DNA of 64,000 nucleotides from Larix kaempferi (GCA_027924585.1 BSBM01000096.1:4464001-4528000), one strand, 5' to 3'. Numbered from the stretch's first letter, positions 34,042 through 46,430 are shown. Made by a program: numbers and translations. Notes: generated by a model not told the origin, from the sequence alone.

Positions 34042-34597
34042 AAAGATTAGACAAAAAATTATATATACATACTATATTATTGATAAAATATTCTTCAAAT
34101 TTTCCTTTATATCGGGGAGATTTGCCCATTTATTATACATATAAATTTGGGGGGTTCTTAAAATTATCCCTGGAACTTTTCCTCATAATGGGTTTTCCTA
34201 GGGTATATCTTTTGGATTGTGTATTTTTATTTTTTTTTCATCAGTTCTAGTTATTTAGCAATTCAGTGGAAAATAAGTTAAGAAAAAGAACTACGTTGTA
34301 AGATCCATTGTGATGAATTTTTCCAGTGGAATATCCACCAAAGTTTACAAATTAGGTAAAAATCAACCCCCTCAAGGTTTTTAATTGGGTATCCAAGAAT
34401 ACAACATGCCCCCCTATCACCTAAGTCTACGTCAAGACATTACACTGATGATTCATGAAACCAAGGGTAATAATGCCTAAATAGGCCTTGCATCCATATG
34501 CCCATTTACATTATGAATGAATCCAACTCCATAAAAATTATTATAACACGATGATTTGATTACTTCTTCATCCTCTATCTATCATGTGCTTCTCTCA

Positions 34598-34960
34598 CCC
34601 TTTTACAGGCATGGCCTTCTTCTTCCACCCCTCCATAGTCTTGTATATTTATTTCTTCAAGGCAACTAGATTTTCTTCCATTAACATGTCCATGATCTCT
34701 TGATACAAAATAGAAACGATAGTTTTAACATCACCAACTATGTCATTTTTCTTACTTGCAACCTATCAAATTAAGATAACCCCTGTATTTTCCATGTAGT
34801 CAAGAAGTTCAATGGCATGAACAATGGCAATTCCATCACTCACCACTTTCAGCATTCCAAACTTGTCCAACACAACATTCTTCCCTCTTGGTCCTAATGT
34901 AACACCCTTGATGTCGGACAATTTATCAATGCCCCTTTGCACTACTACACAAAAATCTTA
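34598..34960 (-). pseudogene. Chloroplast-type chaperonin-60 pseudogene fragment
   Basis: The minus-strand translation shows [20 protein letters not shown], then [20 protein letters not shown] and after two stops VASKKNDIVGDVKTIVSI, then ALKK and KKKAMPVKG. This follows the apical start of group I chaperonin (GI-K-AD--VTLGPRGRNVVLD, VNDG-TIARAIEL-D-MENAG, VASKTND-AGDGTTT, KKA-PVKG) over about 120 codons, closest to the alpha form of the plastid Cpn60 that helps fold RuBisCO. Key residues are changed: the GDGTTT ATP-binding motif reads GDVKTI. Stops and a gap in the alignment show it is dead. No intron interrupts the match. It lies just downstream of a minus-strand LTR and primer site, so it may have been captured by a retroelement. 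Confidence 0.8.
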
Positions 34961-35153
34961 GTCTTTGAGAGTTAGTAATCAAAATCATCATTCTAGCATG
35001 CATTGTATTCAAAATCCTCAATGAACCTCTCGAACCAAGCCATGCAGGTCCAGTGGCATTGTCTTTCTCACATTCCCATTAAAACTGCTACATGGGTCAT
35101 AGATACCAACAAAAGCATTGAACTACACCTCCTCCAATGACTCACTGCATTTA

Positions 35154-35171
35154 CCCATGGATTTGATACCA
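35154..35171 (-). promoter_or_regulatory. Primer-binding site of a minus-strand LTR element
   Basis: The minus strand reads TGGTATCAAATCCATGGG, which matches the initiator-Met tRNA site TGGTATCAGAGCCATGG with few changes. Two bases separate it from the LTR that starts at 35174. Confidence 0.65.
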
Positions 35172-35173
35172 GA

Positions 35174-35510
35174 TGTAAGAACCTACAAGCATGATAAGAG
35201 AAATCAAATGAATATGAAGCAATCACATCGCAAGATGAAGAGGATTTTTTAACTTGGAAACCCTTTTTTGGGAAAACCAACATACAATACATACCTATTA
35301 TCCTTGACCAATCCAACCAACACCGGTAACCCACGGGCATCTTACAATGGAGTTAATCAAGCCTTTAAATATGCTTCATCACATGCCAATACCATGGGTT
35401 CACCCAAAACCATGGGCATGTAAACCACCAATGGTAAACCCATTATTGACCTATCAGGGTTGTCTCAATCACTCTATAACATAATCAAGATTAACATAAC
35501 ATAGCTTACT
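35174..35510 (-). repeat. Putative 5' LTR next to the primer site
   Basis: Starts TGTAAGAACC on the plus strand immediately outside the primer site and contains TTGGAAACCCTTTTTTGGGA and AAAACCAACA, resembling 28980-29100. The outer boundary is unknown. No matching 3' LTR was found, although a purine tract followed by TGTTGTATTC on the minus strand at about 34406 could mark one. Confidence 0.45.
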
Positions 35511-36096
35511 AATAATAATATGTATCTTAGGAAGAATCTAGCTAAAGGTGAGCATTTTGGATTTAGTACTTTGAATTTGGGCCCTTCCTTGGACCATTTT
35601 GGATTGTAGTATGCTCCATTTTTTGTATATCTAGGTCATACAGTAAGGCTATAACCTCTAAGACTTTTTATTATTATACAAAGTATGCATTCTTGTTTTT
35701 TTTTAAAGGAGGAAACGAGATGCCACTCTCCATTATATCTAATTATAGATACAAGGTTTCCATCAAAACTTGAATCAAAGTTTCTATCTATAGTAAAAAT
35801 ATGAATAATCCAAATGTAAATACTTACAAAATTCACCTCATGTAGGTGCCATGAATGCTTGAAAATTTATGTTTGAAATCAAATCCTTCAAAGGATCAAT
35901 AAAGTAATATACTAACTATTTTCCTCCTTCCATTTCAGTGCATCCCTCCTATAAATAACATATAATTCTTATTACTTCTTTGAAAATTGCCCCCAAAAAA
36001 TGCATACCACAGGCACAAAATGTTTGGGCTCAACAACCTCCATTTCTTGTTGATCCCTTGATAATTGCTCAAAATGTTGATCAATATACCTCCTCC
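35511..36096. other. Gene-free DNA, nothing recognised
   Basis: AT-rich, with no domain-bearing open frame. Confidence 0.45.
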
Positions 36097-36120
36097 ATAT
36101 ATATATATATATATGCAACG

Positions 36121-36647
36121 GATGATGTCCCGATCCAAGAAACCGAAGGCCGATATTAGGTTTTTCCTTGCCAATTCGCTAATCAGAACTTTCCTAGTGT
36201 AGGACCTTGTTCGATTTCAATAACTCCAATGTAGATTGATTCTCGCCCAATTTTCCTCATGATGGTCACCGTATTGCCCCTCTGATTCTCAAGATTTCAA
36301 AATATTTTCACATGCCCCAACACTTACCATCGCCACTCTCATCCTTGATCGTCCCTCATGTTCACACTAATATATATATATATATTCAATCGATGATGTC
36401 TCGCTCCAAGAAACCGAAGACCGCTATTAGTTTTTTCCCTTCCAATTCACTAATTAGAACTTTCCTAGTGTAGGACCTTGTTCGATTTGATGTCAATAAC
36501 TCCATTGTAGATCAATTATCGCCCAAGTTTCCTCATGATGGTCACTGTATTGTAACTCTAATTCTCAATATTTCAAAAACAAATCACATGCCCAAACACT
36601 TACTATTGCCACTCTCGTCCTTGGTCGTCCCTCATGTTCACACTAAT
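36121..36647 (+). repeat. 271-bp tandem duplication at the 5' end of the LINE
   Basis: Unit A starts at 36121 and unit B at 36392, both with GATGATGTC and CCAAGAAACCGAAG, and both end CCCTCATGTTCACACTAAT. A TA-rich run precedes each unit. The unit contains an ATG-starting peptide (MMSRSKKPKA) that could be the ORF1 start. Confidence 0.85.
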
Positions 36648-37500
36648 TCCCTCTCTTCAAGTCAAATCGCCTCCATCCATTCACTCCTTCCTCCTGAACA
36701 GATTCATCTTCATAATTCCCCTTTTGATTTGTCATCTCATTCTCCTCCTATACAAAATATTTCTCCTCTGAATGGTGACACGCTTGATCCTAAAGTCGGC
36801 CAAGAAAAACCAAAGAGGGTGCATGGTCGAAAACTTAGGCCTCGATGCATCTCTAAACTACCAAAAGAAATGAAGGTAACAGTTAATCCATAGGTTTTTA
36901 AAGAAAAGTTCCTCTTCTACACATAATTCACACTTATTGTTTGATTTCATGCAATAAGATTCAAAGAGTCGGAACCTGAAAATTTGGGTTCATTACACCT
37001 CGGCTCATATTCTTGGTTATGATCCCCAAGTTCATGTTAGGTCCAAAGTATATATCACCTTTGTCTTCCACACAATTGAATATCGCCAAAAAAATCACTC
37101 TATATGGGCCCTAGTTATGGGGTAGTTCTACTTTAACACTCTTCAAATGACATGCGGGCTTTGATCCCATCTGCGAACGCATCCACATTCTCACTCTATT
37201 GGTTAAATTACCCTATCTTCTGATTGAATATTGGTATGAAAGAATCTTTAGTCCATTGGCGATACCCTCGGCACCTTTTTGAAGGTTGCTCCTGATCCAG
37301 AACAAAAAACTCAAACTTATATAGCTACAATTTGTGTGGAAATGGACATAGTGCAAGGGATTCCAAATTCCATTTTGATTAAAGCTGGAGAGCACTCCTA
37401 TATGCATACATCGAATTACAAGAATTTGCCTTACCAATGCACACGCTGCTGATATCATGGCCACTTAAAGATCTCTTTCTCATTGTTGAGGATGTCCAAA
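36588..37500 (+). pseudogene. LINE ORF1 remnant
   Basis: After a Ser/Pro-rich open frame (36588-36893) comes a broken frame showing VKLPYLLIEYWYERIF, LGTFLKVAPDP, ICVEMDIVQGIPNSI and NYKNLPYQCTRC followed by a stop and YHGH. This is the DUF4283-type RNA-binding domain of plant LINE ORF1 followed by the start of a CX2CX4HX4C knuckle whose last Cys is lost. The role in life would be to coat the element's RNA. Confidence 0.75.
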
Positions 37501-38094
37501 GAAATAGGTGGCACCCACCTAGTAATTATGATCCCCTCTGATTTTGTGAGGAATACCTGTCCTCGGCTTAGATCAAAAGGCACAAACACTCGGAGAAATA
37601 TGATTCTCAAGAAGCTCTGCATCAGGAATCCGCAAAGTCTAATAAGAAATTTCACAAAAGTTACTAAAGCCCTACAAGCAAAAATAAGAGATTTGGAACC
37701 AACGATACTGGGATCCCATGGAAAACACTGCTCGATCGGTCTCACCTGTGGGGAAAGGAAAACATATTACCGAAAATATAAATCGGGGGTCTACAGTCGG
37801 TGTCCCGAATCCCTATGATTGATTTATCGATAATTGAGGAGATTTATTCTCCTATTTACACAAAATATACATCACACAGCTCCCATACCTTCCCTTCCTC
37901 TTCGAGATGATATGCTACTTGGTCACAGAAAAAGGAGATAGGAAGTGGGTTAGCATCGACTCAGCAAGTGCAACTAGAGGACATAAATCTTACTTGGATC
38001 ACACCAAATCAGAAGCATAGAAACAAATTTGTGCAGGAATACAATCCACTATCCAAAGGGCCCTTAGCAGAGCATCCCTCCCCAATATTAACAA

Positions 38095-39000
38095 ATGAAT
38101 GTATTATCACATAATATGTTAGGGATAGGGACACCCTCAAAACAAATATCACTAAAACGACCAGTACAATTACATCATCCTTCGGTCTTGTATATACAAG
38201 AAACAACGTGTTCTTCAGATTCAGCAATCAATATTCTAAAGAAGTGGCTCCTAGAATGGAATTTCTTCATTGTCGACGCCATTGGAAGTTGTGGAGGTTT
38301 ATCCCTCAGCTAGTTATATTCACTTGTGCTACAATCCTTGGTATGTTGTACACACTTTATCTCTACTAATTGCTTCTCAAAAATTCTCAACATTTTCGCT
38401 GGACTTGCTAAATATTTATTCTCCATCACACGACTGTAAAATATTTTGGGATGGGTTCTTTGGTAATGAGATTATTTCCCATCATCACCTTCTCCTCAGA
38501 GGACATCTCAATTTCAACTTGTATGGATGTGAATCTTGGGGCCTGAATGTTATGAAATATTCAATGGCCAATTAATTCTCTAACTATCTAGACAAACCTA
38601 CATGGTCTAACAAGCGCTCAAATGGGGGGTTAACCTCCAAATTCCTAGATCGTTTCCTTTTCAGTGAACATCTCCTTCTCGAGCTAATTGCTTACAGTTC
38701 CTCCATATTAAAGATGGGACACTCAGACCATATTCATATTCTTTTGGAATTAGCCTCGTCCTCCCAAAAACTACCTGCACTGTTCAAATTTGACCCCCAT
38801 TGGCTGCTTTATGAGGATTTTATTACTCTACTCCAGGAAAATTGGTGGCCATATAACTAAGATTTGTCTTCACATGCTATGGAATATTTCCAAGAGAATC
38901 TAAACAGAATAAAATATCTAACCAATGATTAGGTAAAATAGACCTTTGCGGACTCAGATAAGATACTTATTGAAACCGAACATCAAATTAGTGAAATAGT
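38095..39000 (+). pseudogene. LINE ORF2 endonuclease, decayed
   Basis: Starts NVLSHNMLGIGTPSKQ, then SVLYIQETTC and GSCGGLSLS, matching the W-N-x-RGL, LQETK and GG(L) motifs of the apurinic-type endonuclease of LINEs. Further on come LRGHLNFNLYGCESWG (normally GDLNF; the catalytic Asp is now His), TWSNKRS, FLDRFLFSEHLL and GHSDHIHILLEL (the SDH motif is kept). Several frame changes lie between. Confidence 0.8.
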
Positions 39001-39034
39001 GGATTGTTACAAAAATGGGAAAATAACTTAGGAC

Positions 39035-40295
39035 ATGGAGAATGAAATAGACTCACTAGGGAAGGAAAAATATCGCATCCTAGCATGGAATAAATCCAAA
39101 TGGAATATGAAGAGCAAGGGTCTTTGGTTATCAGAAGGAGACCAAAATACAACCATTTTCCATCAACAAGCTAAGGGAAGAAAGGCACTCAATACTATTT
39201 GGAATATTAGAGATCGAGATGGGGTAGAATGCAAGGATTTCAAAACTATATCTAAGGTATCTAAAATTCACTACAAGAATCTGTTTACCAATCCACCTAA
39301 GGAGAACATACGAGACATATTTGCAACTGCATCCTTTTTCAATCAATGGCTAAGTGAAGATCAAGGAGCGGCTCTTCTAGCTCCTGTAACAACAGATGAA
39401 GTTTAGAAGGCTCTTCTATCATTTCAACATGGGAAATCACCTAGACCATATGGATGGAATACTAAATTTTATATGGGTTGTTGGGACCTCATGGAAAATG
39501 ATCAGACTACGGTGATAGAACAATCATGAGTAACATATAAAATCCATTTTCCTTTTAATTCCATTTTATAGAAAATATTCCAAAGGCAGATACTCCTCAT
39601 GGTTTTGATCACTATAGACCAATTTTCCTCTCCAATTTCATATACAAAGTTCATTTCCAAAGTTATATTCCACGGCCTCAAGCCCACCCTTTTAGTCCAT
39701 ATTTCTCCTCAACAGTTTGGGTTTCTAGATAATAGGTATATTCATGATGTTATAGGTCTTTCCCGGGAAGCACTTCACTCGATTAAGTCAAAGTCCCAGC
39801 CAGATTTTATATTTTAAAACTTGACCATTCAAAAGCCTTCGACAAAGTTAATTAGATTTTCCTTTGTCTCATTCTCACACAAGTTGGTTTTCCACCTCCC
39901 TTTATAAACTATATAGAGGATTGTTATTCTAGTGTCTCATATGTTGTTCTTGTTAATGGGTCGGCATCTTCTTTTTTCAACCCTTCTAAAGCACACCGTC
40001 AGGGATGTCTTCTCTCCCCATTGATTTTCCTCTTGGTAGTAGAAGCTCTTAGTTGTCACATAAACCATGAAAAGATCCATTGGGAATCTCTTTGGGATAA
40101 AATTATCCTCCGCTCTGTCACTGCTCCAAATCATGTTTGTGGGTGCTATCTTATTATTTGGGAATGCCACAATTGGAGAATCAAAGTACATGAAAGAATA
40201 TTAAAGCTCTTCACTTCATCCACTGGTATGGAAATAAACCTTCAAAATTCTACTATCCACTATTACAATGTCTCAAAAGCACAGAAACATCATAT
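39035..40295 (+). pseudogene. LINE ORF2 reverse transcriptase, first part
   Basis: The 123-codon open frame 39035-39406 has KGLWLSEGDQNTTIFHQQA, the motif before the RT core in plant LINEs. Then, in broken frames, FDHYRPIFLSNFIYK, ILKLDHSKAFDKVN, HRQGCLLSPLIFLLVVEALS and TGMEINLQNSTI. The FADD catalytic box expected before the last motif is not readable. The element is dead. Confidence 0.82.
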
Positions 40296-40617
40296 TGTTG
40301 GGTGTGTGTTGTATTCTCTGCATGACTACTCCCCTTTTGACGGGGGTTGTTTTTGCCTCGTTTTTTGTTGTTTTCGGCCCATTGTAATCTAATTCCGGTT
40401 TGGGGATTAGGGTTTTGGTGGTTGGTGAATACCTATATATTGTATTGTAAATGGTTGAATCAATACAATAAAACAGAAACAAAGAGATCGGTTAATCTCT
40501 AAGTTAAGTTGGGTTTTCTCTTCCAGGTTTACAGGGTAAATCTCTATGTACTACGTGTGAATGTCATTGTTTACTTTTTGTTTTCTTAAGAATTGTATGC
40601 ATTGTCACACTTAAACA
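40296..40617 (+). repeat. Putative solo LTR inserted in the LINE
   Basis: The LINE coding similarity stops at about 40295 and resumes at about 40630. The interposed sequence starts TGTTGGGTGTG and ends ACTTAAACA, and contains TATATATTGTATTG followed by CAATACAATAAAAC, which read as promoter and poly-A signals of an LTR. I saw no clear target duplication, so the call is tentative. Confidence 0.5.
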
Positions 40618-40629
40618 GGTTTAGAAATT

Positions 40630-42600
40630 TCATTGATCAACAAGTTCCTTCCATATTCGAAAGCCTCGATAGCATAATGTTTCAGATACCTAGGTTTTCT
40701 TCTCAAGGCAATCGATTACAAGTGCTCAAATTGAAATTGGTCCCTGGATAAAATAAAGAAGAAGATCAACTCATGGTACCATAGATGGATTTCAATGGCG
40801 AGAAGAGTAACAATAATTAAGAGTGTCTTGGAGGCTATTCCAGTCTTCTGGATTGCTTTGGCTTATATACCAAAAGCAATTATAAATTCAATTTGGAAAT
40901 TATGCATCACCTATCTTTCGGCAGTGACAAAAGATAAATAAAGTTATCCTTTGTGTAAATGGGAAACCCTCTATATGCCAAAATCTTGTGGAGGGTGGGG
41001 TTCAAAATTCTTCATTGGTTCTCTAAAGTCTTTGTTGCCAAAAGTTTATGGATAATTATCTCACAAAAAGGATTCTATAAAAACACAATGTATAAAAAAT
41101 GCATAGCCCCAAGATCAATAACCACCTATCTCATATCCATCCCATGAGAAACAAGGGGCTATCGTTTTTGGTGTTCTATGCAAAAAATTCATTCCATAAT
41201 CATGGCATATCTTGCTTGGAGTCCATGGAATGGAAATCAAATACTTCTTGGATTTGATCCAATCATGAACAGTAGTCAAGAATACTTACTTCCCTAGCAC
41301 ATGGTTTCTTCTCTCAATGCATCGAGTTCCAAATATGTCTTGGGTATTTATTAGTTCAAAATATCTCTCGGATATTTATCAGTTGAAAACAAGACTTTAT
41401 GGAACGGTGGATGGAGATCAATAGATCAACTTCATCTACCACATGACTATCTCCCTCATTGGAACAAGTATTTATCGATATTGAACCATGCATGCATATA
41501 TCTCACAAATTAGGACGACAAAATAATATGGACGATGAATCTCAAAGATAGAGAATACAAGGTTAAAATTGGCTACGGGGCTCTATAGGAACTAGTACTA
41601 GATGCGCAAATCACTACTTGATGGAATACTTATTGGAAAATTATTTCTCCCTAGAAGGTGAAATTATTCTTTTGGATCACACTCAAGAATAAAATCCTCA
41701 CCTGGGATAACACTCAAAAGAGAGGGAGATCGGGTCCTAGCATCTGTATTTTATGCATAAAGAAGGTTGAAACACTCAACCATGTCCTAATACACTGTCA
41801 TTTTACAAAGGAATTATGCAGTGTAGCTCGCTCTTTGGAAGTGCTTCCGCCATGGGAAGGTTCAACCCTAAGAGAGGAATGGGAACAATAGTTCAATCAA
41901 GCTTGAAATTTATACTTTCCATCGCTAACATTGCACATTTGTTGGAGAATATGGATGAGACAGAATGATGTGATCTTCAATGGTTTCTTCCCCCAACCAA
42001 TATATGCAGTATATCACTTCAGATACTCACTCCCTAAGGAAAATAATCTTCGGAAGCAAAAACATTCCATGGATATCAAAGGAAATCATCTTCAACTGGC
42101 CACTTCCACATGGCTTCTATGATGGTACATCACGAGGGAATCCTAGAAGGAGTGGCGTGTGGGGCTATATCAACTTCAATGGCACTCTACTATCCTACAA
42201 GTAAGGAACCTGACATAGTACAAACAATTATGTTGAACTTATGAGTGTAATAAAAATCCTCTTTATATCCCTAGATAATGATATAACATATATCCATATC
42301 TTCTTGGATTCTCTACTAGTGTTGAAGTGGATAAACATTGTTGCAATATGTACCAACATCAATCTTCAATATATGATCAGTAAGGGGTTAAAACTGAAAT
42401 ATCAATTCACATATTGCACCATTGAACATATATAAAGAGAAAAAAAGTCACAAGTTGATTCATTAGCTATGGAAGCTAGTGATCCGGCCATCAAAGGCCA
42501 CCTACATATGCTCAAAAAAGATCGAGGAGGACAGAAAACAAAGAAGGAATACATCTACAACTGCCAAAGAAGATTACATGTAAATAAATGTATAATGGTT
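40630..42600 (+). pseudogene. LINE ORF2 C-terminal part: connection, zinc-binding domain, RNase H
   Basis: Resumes with RYLGFLLKAIDYK, INSWYHRWISMARRVTIIK and VLEAIPVFWIALAY, the region after the RT core. The open frame 41658-41891 has CILCIKKVETLNHVLIHC, the Cys/His zinc-binding motif found before RNase H. RNase H begins FYDGTSRGNPRRSGVWGYI (about 42115) and continues HIFLDSLLVLKWI and DSLAMEAS. Stops occur throughout. Confidence 0.8.
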
Positions 42601-42994
42601 GAGTTCACTCCCATACAGGTTATGTAATACCATGATATTAGATATAAATGGATTGAGGGAACCTCTCCAATTAAAACCAAAGACACTATATTGTTTATGA
42701 ATGGTCGAGCTAAGCTACATGTATGAAAATTTTGTAATGGGTTGAGATGTCATCTCCTCTTACCTCTTCTGGAATACTTCCTAGCTCTATAGCTTACTAG
42801 TATGAATGGATTTAATAGTTGTAACTTCTCCAAATTTTGTGAATAAAAGTTACTAATATTTTTCTGAGGAAAATACAGGCACACACGCACACACTCACTC
42901 AAAATTAGAAAGATGTTAATTATAATCAAATTAATAATGGTGAAGAAAGCATAATTCAACTCTTAATCTCATAATAACAACCAAAATTAATGGG
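42601..42994. other. LINE 3' flank, nothing further recognised
   Basis: No coding similarity. An ACACACGCACACACTCACTC stretch lies near 42880-42900. Confidence 0.4.
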
Positions 42995-43330
42995 GTGGGA
43001 AGTGCAAGGGGAATACTATTTGATTTTGAAGGAAATACAATGCTTAACTATGAATGGGGAATGCGACAAGCAACTAATAATCAAGTGGAGAGGTATGCCT
43101 TATTCATGGACTTAGAATTCATCATCTCTCTCAAGATTCAAAATGTCTTGATTCTAGGTGATTTATTGTTAGCGGTCTTTCAAGCCAGAAAAGGGGTCTC
43201 GTAAGAAGAAATAATTATGGGATGGATTCAATAGAGAATTGTTGATCATCTCGATCAGTTCAAGGAAACTAATCTCATGCACATTTAGAGGCAAAATAAT
43301 ATAGTTGTAGACAAGCTAGCTATCCATGCA
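42995..43330 (+). pseudogene. Second LINE RNase H fragment
   Basis: Reads MGSARGILFDFEGNTMLNYE, then ATNNQVERYALFMDLEF (the acidic residue of the first helix), VLILGDLLLAVFQA (GD-S with Ser lost) and NNIVVDKLAIHA. It is the RNase H domain of another L1-type LINE copy, separate from the one ending at about 42600. Confidence 0.75.
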
Positions 43331-43679
43331 ATTTCTTTGGATAACATATCCGCAAGTTATCATATTATGTTCTTTGTCGAACTTATCATATTATGGGAGA
43401 ATGCTATCATTGAGGAATGTTGTTATTTGACAAAGAATCTAAGGATAATAACATAATATGATAACTTGAGCAATCTTTCAACATAGTTTAAAAAATATAA
43501 TATAATCATTTATAGAGATTTTTTTTTAAATGCCCACATGTTGAGAACTATATAATCATATAATAGCTATATTAAATCGAGGCTATTATATAATTATGAA
43601 TACATTTGTGGAGATATTTGATCATGATATATATTATTATATAATTATTAATATAATATAATAACCCTCACGAAATGCA

Positions 43680-43890
43680 CATCATGGAAAACCCTTTGAG
43701 AATTTTCTCTCACTTCAAGGATGGTACTTGGGGTAAACCATTTTGTTACATTTTTGGCAACCTAATTCAGTGGGGACATCAACTGAGACCCATAAAATTG
43801 ATATAGGCTCCAACCTAGGGACTTGAACCCATAACCTCTTGCTTTCAATTCACGGTACTCGAGCTAACCCATCAAGATATTATATTATAA
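43680..43890 (-). mobile_element. tRNA-derived SINE head, left arm copy
   Basis: On the minus strand it reads GATGGGTTAGCTCGAGTA (A-box like) and about 35 bases later GGGTTCAAGTCCCTAGG (B-box). The rest of about 150 bp is shared with 46214-46430. The A/B spacing is that of a tRNA, while the acceptor stem does not pair, so a SINE-type element is more likely than a tRNA gene. Confidence 0.65.
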
Positions 43891-43957
43891 TATATTGTTA
43901 TGATCTATTATACAATTACTCTAAAATAATATATGATATCATCAAATTATGATACCA

Positions 43958-46147
43958 GTTATTGTCATCTCATTCCTATGTCATGTGATGGATTCCTCGA
44001 GCAACAGCTTAATAGGATCGCATGCTCCTCCATCTCTCTTTGCATATCCTTCCATGTGATGGTACTTGGACCAACGAGTTGTTGTCCCCAAGTTTAACTA
44101 GTTCGAGACCCAACTCTCAATATCATATTATGTTAGGTTTATTATGTTATTACTCTATTACATCAAGTTTCTCATCTGGTGGAAGAACTTGATGTAATGG
44201 GTACCATTGATTCCTAAGGTGGGAGGAATGATCCAGGTGGATATTGGTGTCCACCCACTTGTTCCACCGAGTTACAACGGTTCTCCATCTTCTTGGAAAT
44301 TTTCTATTTTTTTTTGGGTCTCAAACATCTAGGGCCATTTTGAGGTCCTAAATGTTGTTTTTTGGCCAGTCAAAAGTAATAATCCACAATCATTTATTTC
44401 CAAAAATCTATTGTGCGCCCTAAATGGAGATCGTATGCAAAAGTTGCAACCTGATAAGTTGGTGTATTAGCTAGCCACCTCGGGGCCCACAAATCCTTTT
44501 GGAGCTTCATCTACTAGGGTTAGGTTTTTGGGTGTTTAGGGTTTTTGCCTCTTTATGCTTATGATAAAAGGACATTTTGGTCTCTTTGTAATCATCTCTT
44601 ACCAATGAGCATAGCCAACACATCTCTCTTCATAGATAAACTATTACCATCTGAGCTAGTTTGTATTGCCTTGCAGTTACAATGTTTTTTCGTTACATTC
44701 ATTAAAAGAATTTGGGTTTTACTTTACTACTCTTCTTTCTACAAAATATGTGTGTGTCTGCTTCCATTTTATATTGATGCCTTCATTTTGTTCTTCAATT
44801 AATTAATATCATCATTGTATTAAATTCACCATTCACAATACAATATTTAGGTATACTACAACATCCAAAAGCCTAATTAGTTCATCTAAATTAGATTACA
44901 ACCCTAATTCCTTAATTGAAATTAGTTTACAATGGGAAAAATAACCATTCACTAAAAAAGCACAAAATGGACACAAAAATTTATTTCAGGGATTTCACCC
45001 CCGAGCCTCCTTTACATTGGGATGAGAGTAAGTCTACTTACAAAAAGTACAATATATGTTCAACAAAAGTTGCATAGAATATAAACCATATCAGCAATAT
45101 GAAGTATCTTGAACACTGTTGAAAGTCCCTCCATGCATAGGATTGACACAATAGGATGGCATACCAAAATATCATTTTTATCATAATAAAGAATATAAGG
45201 AGATGATGATACAAGCCTAGTTGGATCATTCCATAATGTTTTTGTCACTAGAATGGATAGGTGATTTTTTCTTATAAATTTCATCCTTATAAATTTCATC
45301 CTTAAAGTGAAATCCTTGATTTTCAACCTATATCCCTTCATATGTGCAACATCTTGAAGAACACATTATTTGTTAGTAAATTTTACAAAATCGTAACATT
45401 TGCTTGAACCATTCACACGGTTCCTAATGAATTTATCTTCAATTATTCTACCACAAAAAGAGCACAATTCACAACTATTCCCATAATAATGTAATCTATG
45501 TCTTCCATTGGTATCCCTCGTGAAGCACTCTCCCTTCTTCTCTTTGTACCCTCGATTGTCCCTTTTCCATTGGTATCCCTCATGGAGCAATATTCCTTCT
45601 TCCCCTAGTATCCCTCCACCCTCTCCTCTTCCCTGGATTAATCTCAATACCACTATGGATATGGTTCTTATCTAGTTGAGGACCAACTCTGGGTAAGTCC
45701 CACTAGATTTCCATCTACTATTGTGTTTGGAAATTGAGCCACCCTCCATCAAATATTTTGAGGAAAGGGGAGGGATCATGCAACTTTTTCCTTGGAAAAT
45801 ATATATAATGTTATGATATTAGATTAAATTCAAGGAAAAAATGGACTATTGTGCTTGTTGAGTTGAAAATTGAATAGCCAATAGAATTTCAAAGATTTGA
45901 ATCCGCATAATCATTGAGTTGGACATATAAAAGTCAAGGATGATTATGTTTCATATTTTTATTTGACAATATTTAACCATATATGCACGTCACTCTCTAA
46001 GATCATGGTGAGATCGTCCCAATATGTGATAAATATCTTTAAAACACTAAATATGGATTATTTTATATTTGCATTACTTTCATTATTTATTGTATGATAT
46101 GTATTATCATTTATTTATTGTATGATATGTATTATCATTTATTTATT
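43958..46147. other. Central part of the inverted repeat
   Basis: No transposase or other gene seen. The open frame 45366-45653 (minus) has a CELCSFCGR stretch, but it arises from imperfect direct repeats (CATTGGTATCCCTC at two places) and has no family I recognise. The segment at about 45880-46090 is a dispersed repeat also found at 30340-30560. Confidence 0.5.
45880..46090 (-). repeat. Dispersed repeat, copy 2
   Basis: Reverse-complement partner of 30340-30560, with shared TATTGTCAAATAAAAATATG-like and TATATGTCCAACTCAA blocks. It also overlaps two perfect copies of TTTATTGTATGATATGTATT near 46087-46140. Confidence 0.65.
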
Positions 46148-46213
46148 GTAATTTCTTGATATCATATATTATTATAAAGTAATTATATAATATAATAATA
46201 ATATATTATAGTA

Positions 46214-46430
46214 TAATATCTCGATGGGTTAGCTCGAGTATTATGAATTGCAAGCAGGAGGTTACGAGGTCAAGTCCCCAAGATGGAGCCTATATCAATT
46301 TTGTGGGTCTCACTTGATGCCCCCACCGAATTAGGTTGCAAAAAATGCAACAAAACAGTTTACCCCAAGTACCATACTCAAAATGAGAGGAAGTTCTCGA
46401 AGGGTTTCCCATGATGTACATTTTGTGAAG
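46214..46430 (+). mobile_element. tRNA-derived SINE head, right arm copy
   Basis: Reads GATGGGTTAGCTCGAGTATT, then GAGGTCAAGTCCCC as the B-box. Its partner lies inverted at 43680-43890 in the other arm. Confidence 0.65.

Larger units (their letters stand above)
36097..42600 (+). mobile_element. L1-type LINE, nearly full length but decayed
   Basis: All parts of a plant L1-type non-LTR retrotransposon are found in order on the plus strand: ORF1 with its nucleic-acid-binding domain and a degenerate zinc knuckle, then ORF2 with apurinic-type endonuclease, reverse transcriptase, a Cys/His zinc-binding domain (zf-RVT type) and RNase H. Every part has stops or frame changes. It is interrupted by a putative solo LTR at 40296-40617. 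The 3' end and any poly-A tail are unclear. Confidence 0.85.

Noticed and set aside
44515-44550. GTTTAGGGTTTTT, reminiscent of TTTAGGG
   Set aside because: A single unit, expected by chance in AT-rich DNA.
45366-45653. Possible zinc-finger protein (CELCSFCGR)
   Set aside because: The frame is built partly on duplicated DNA, lacks a second metal-binding pair with correct spacing and has no related sequence I recognise.
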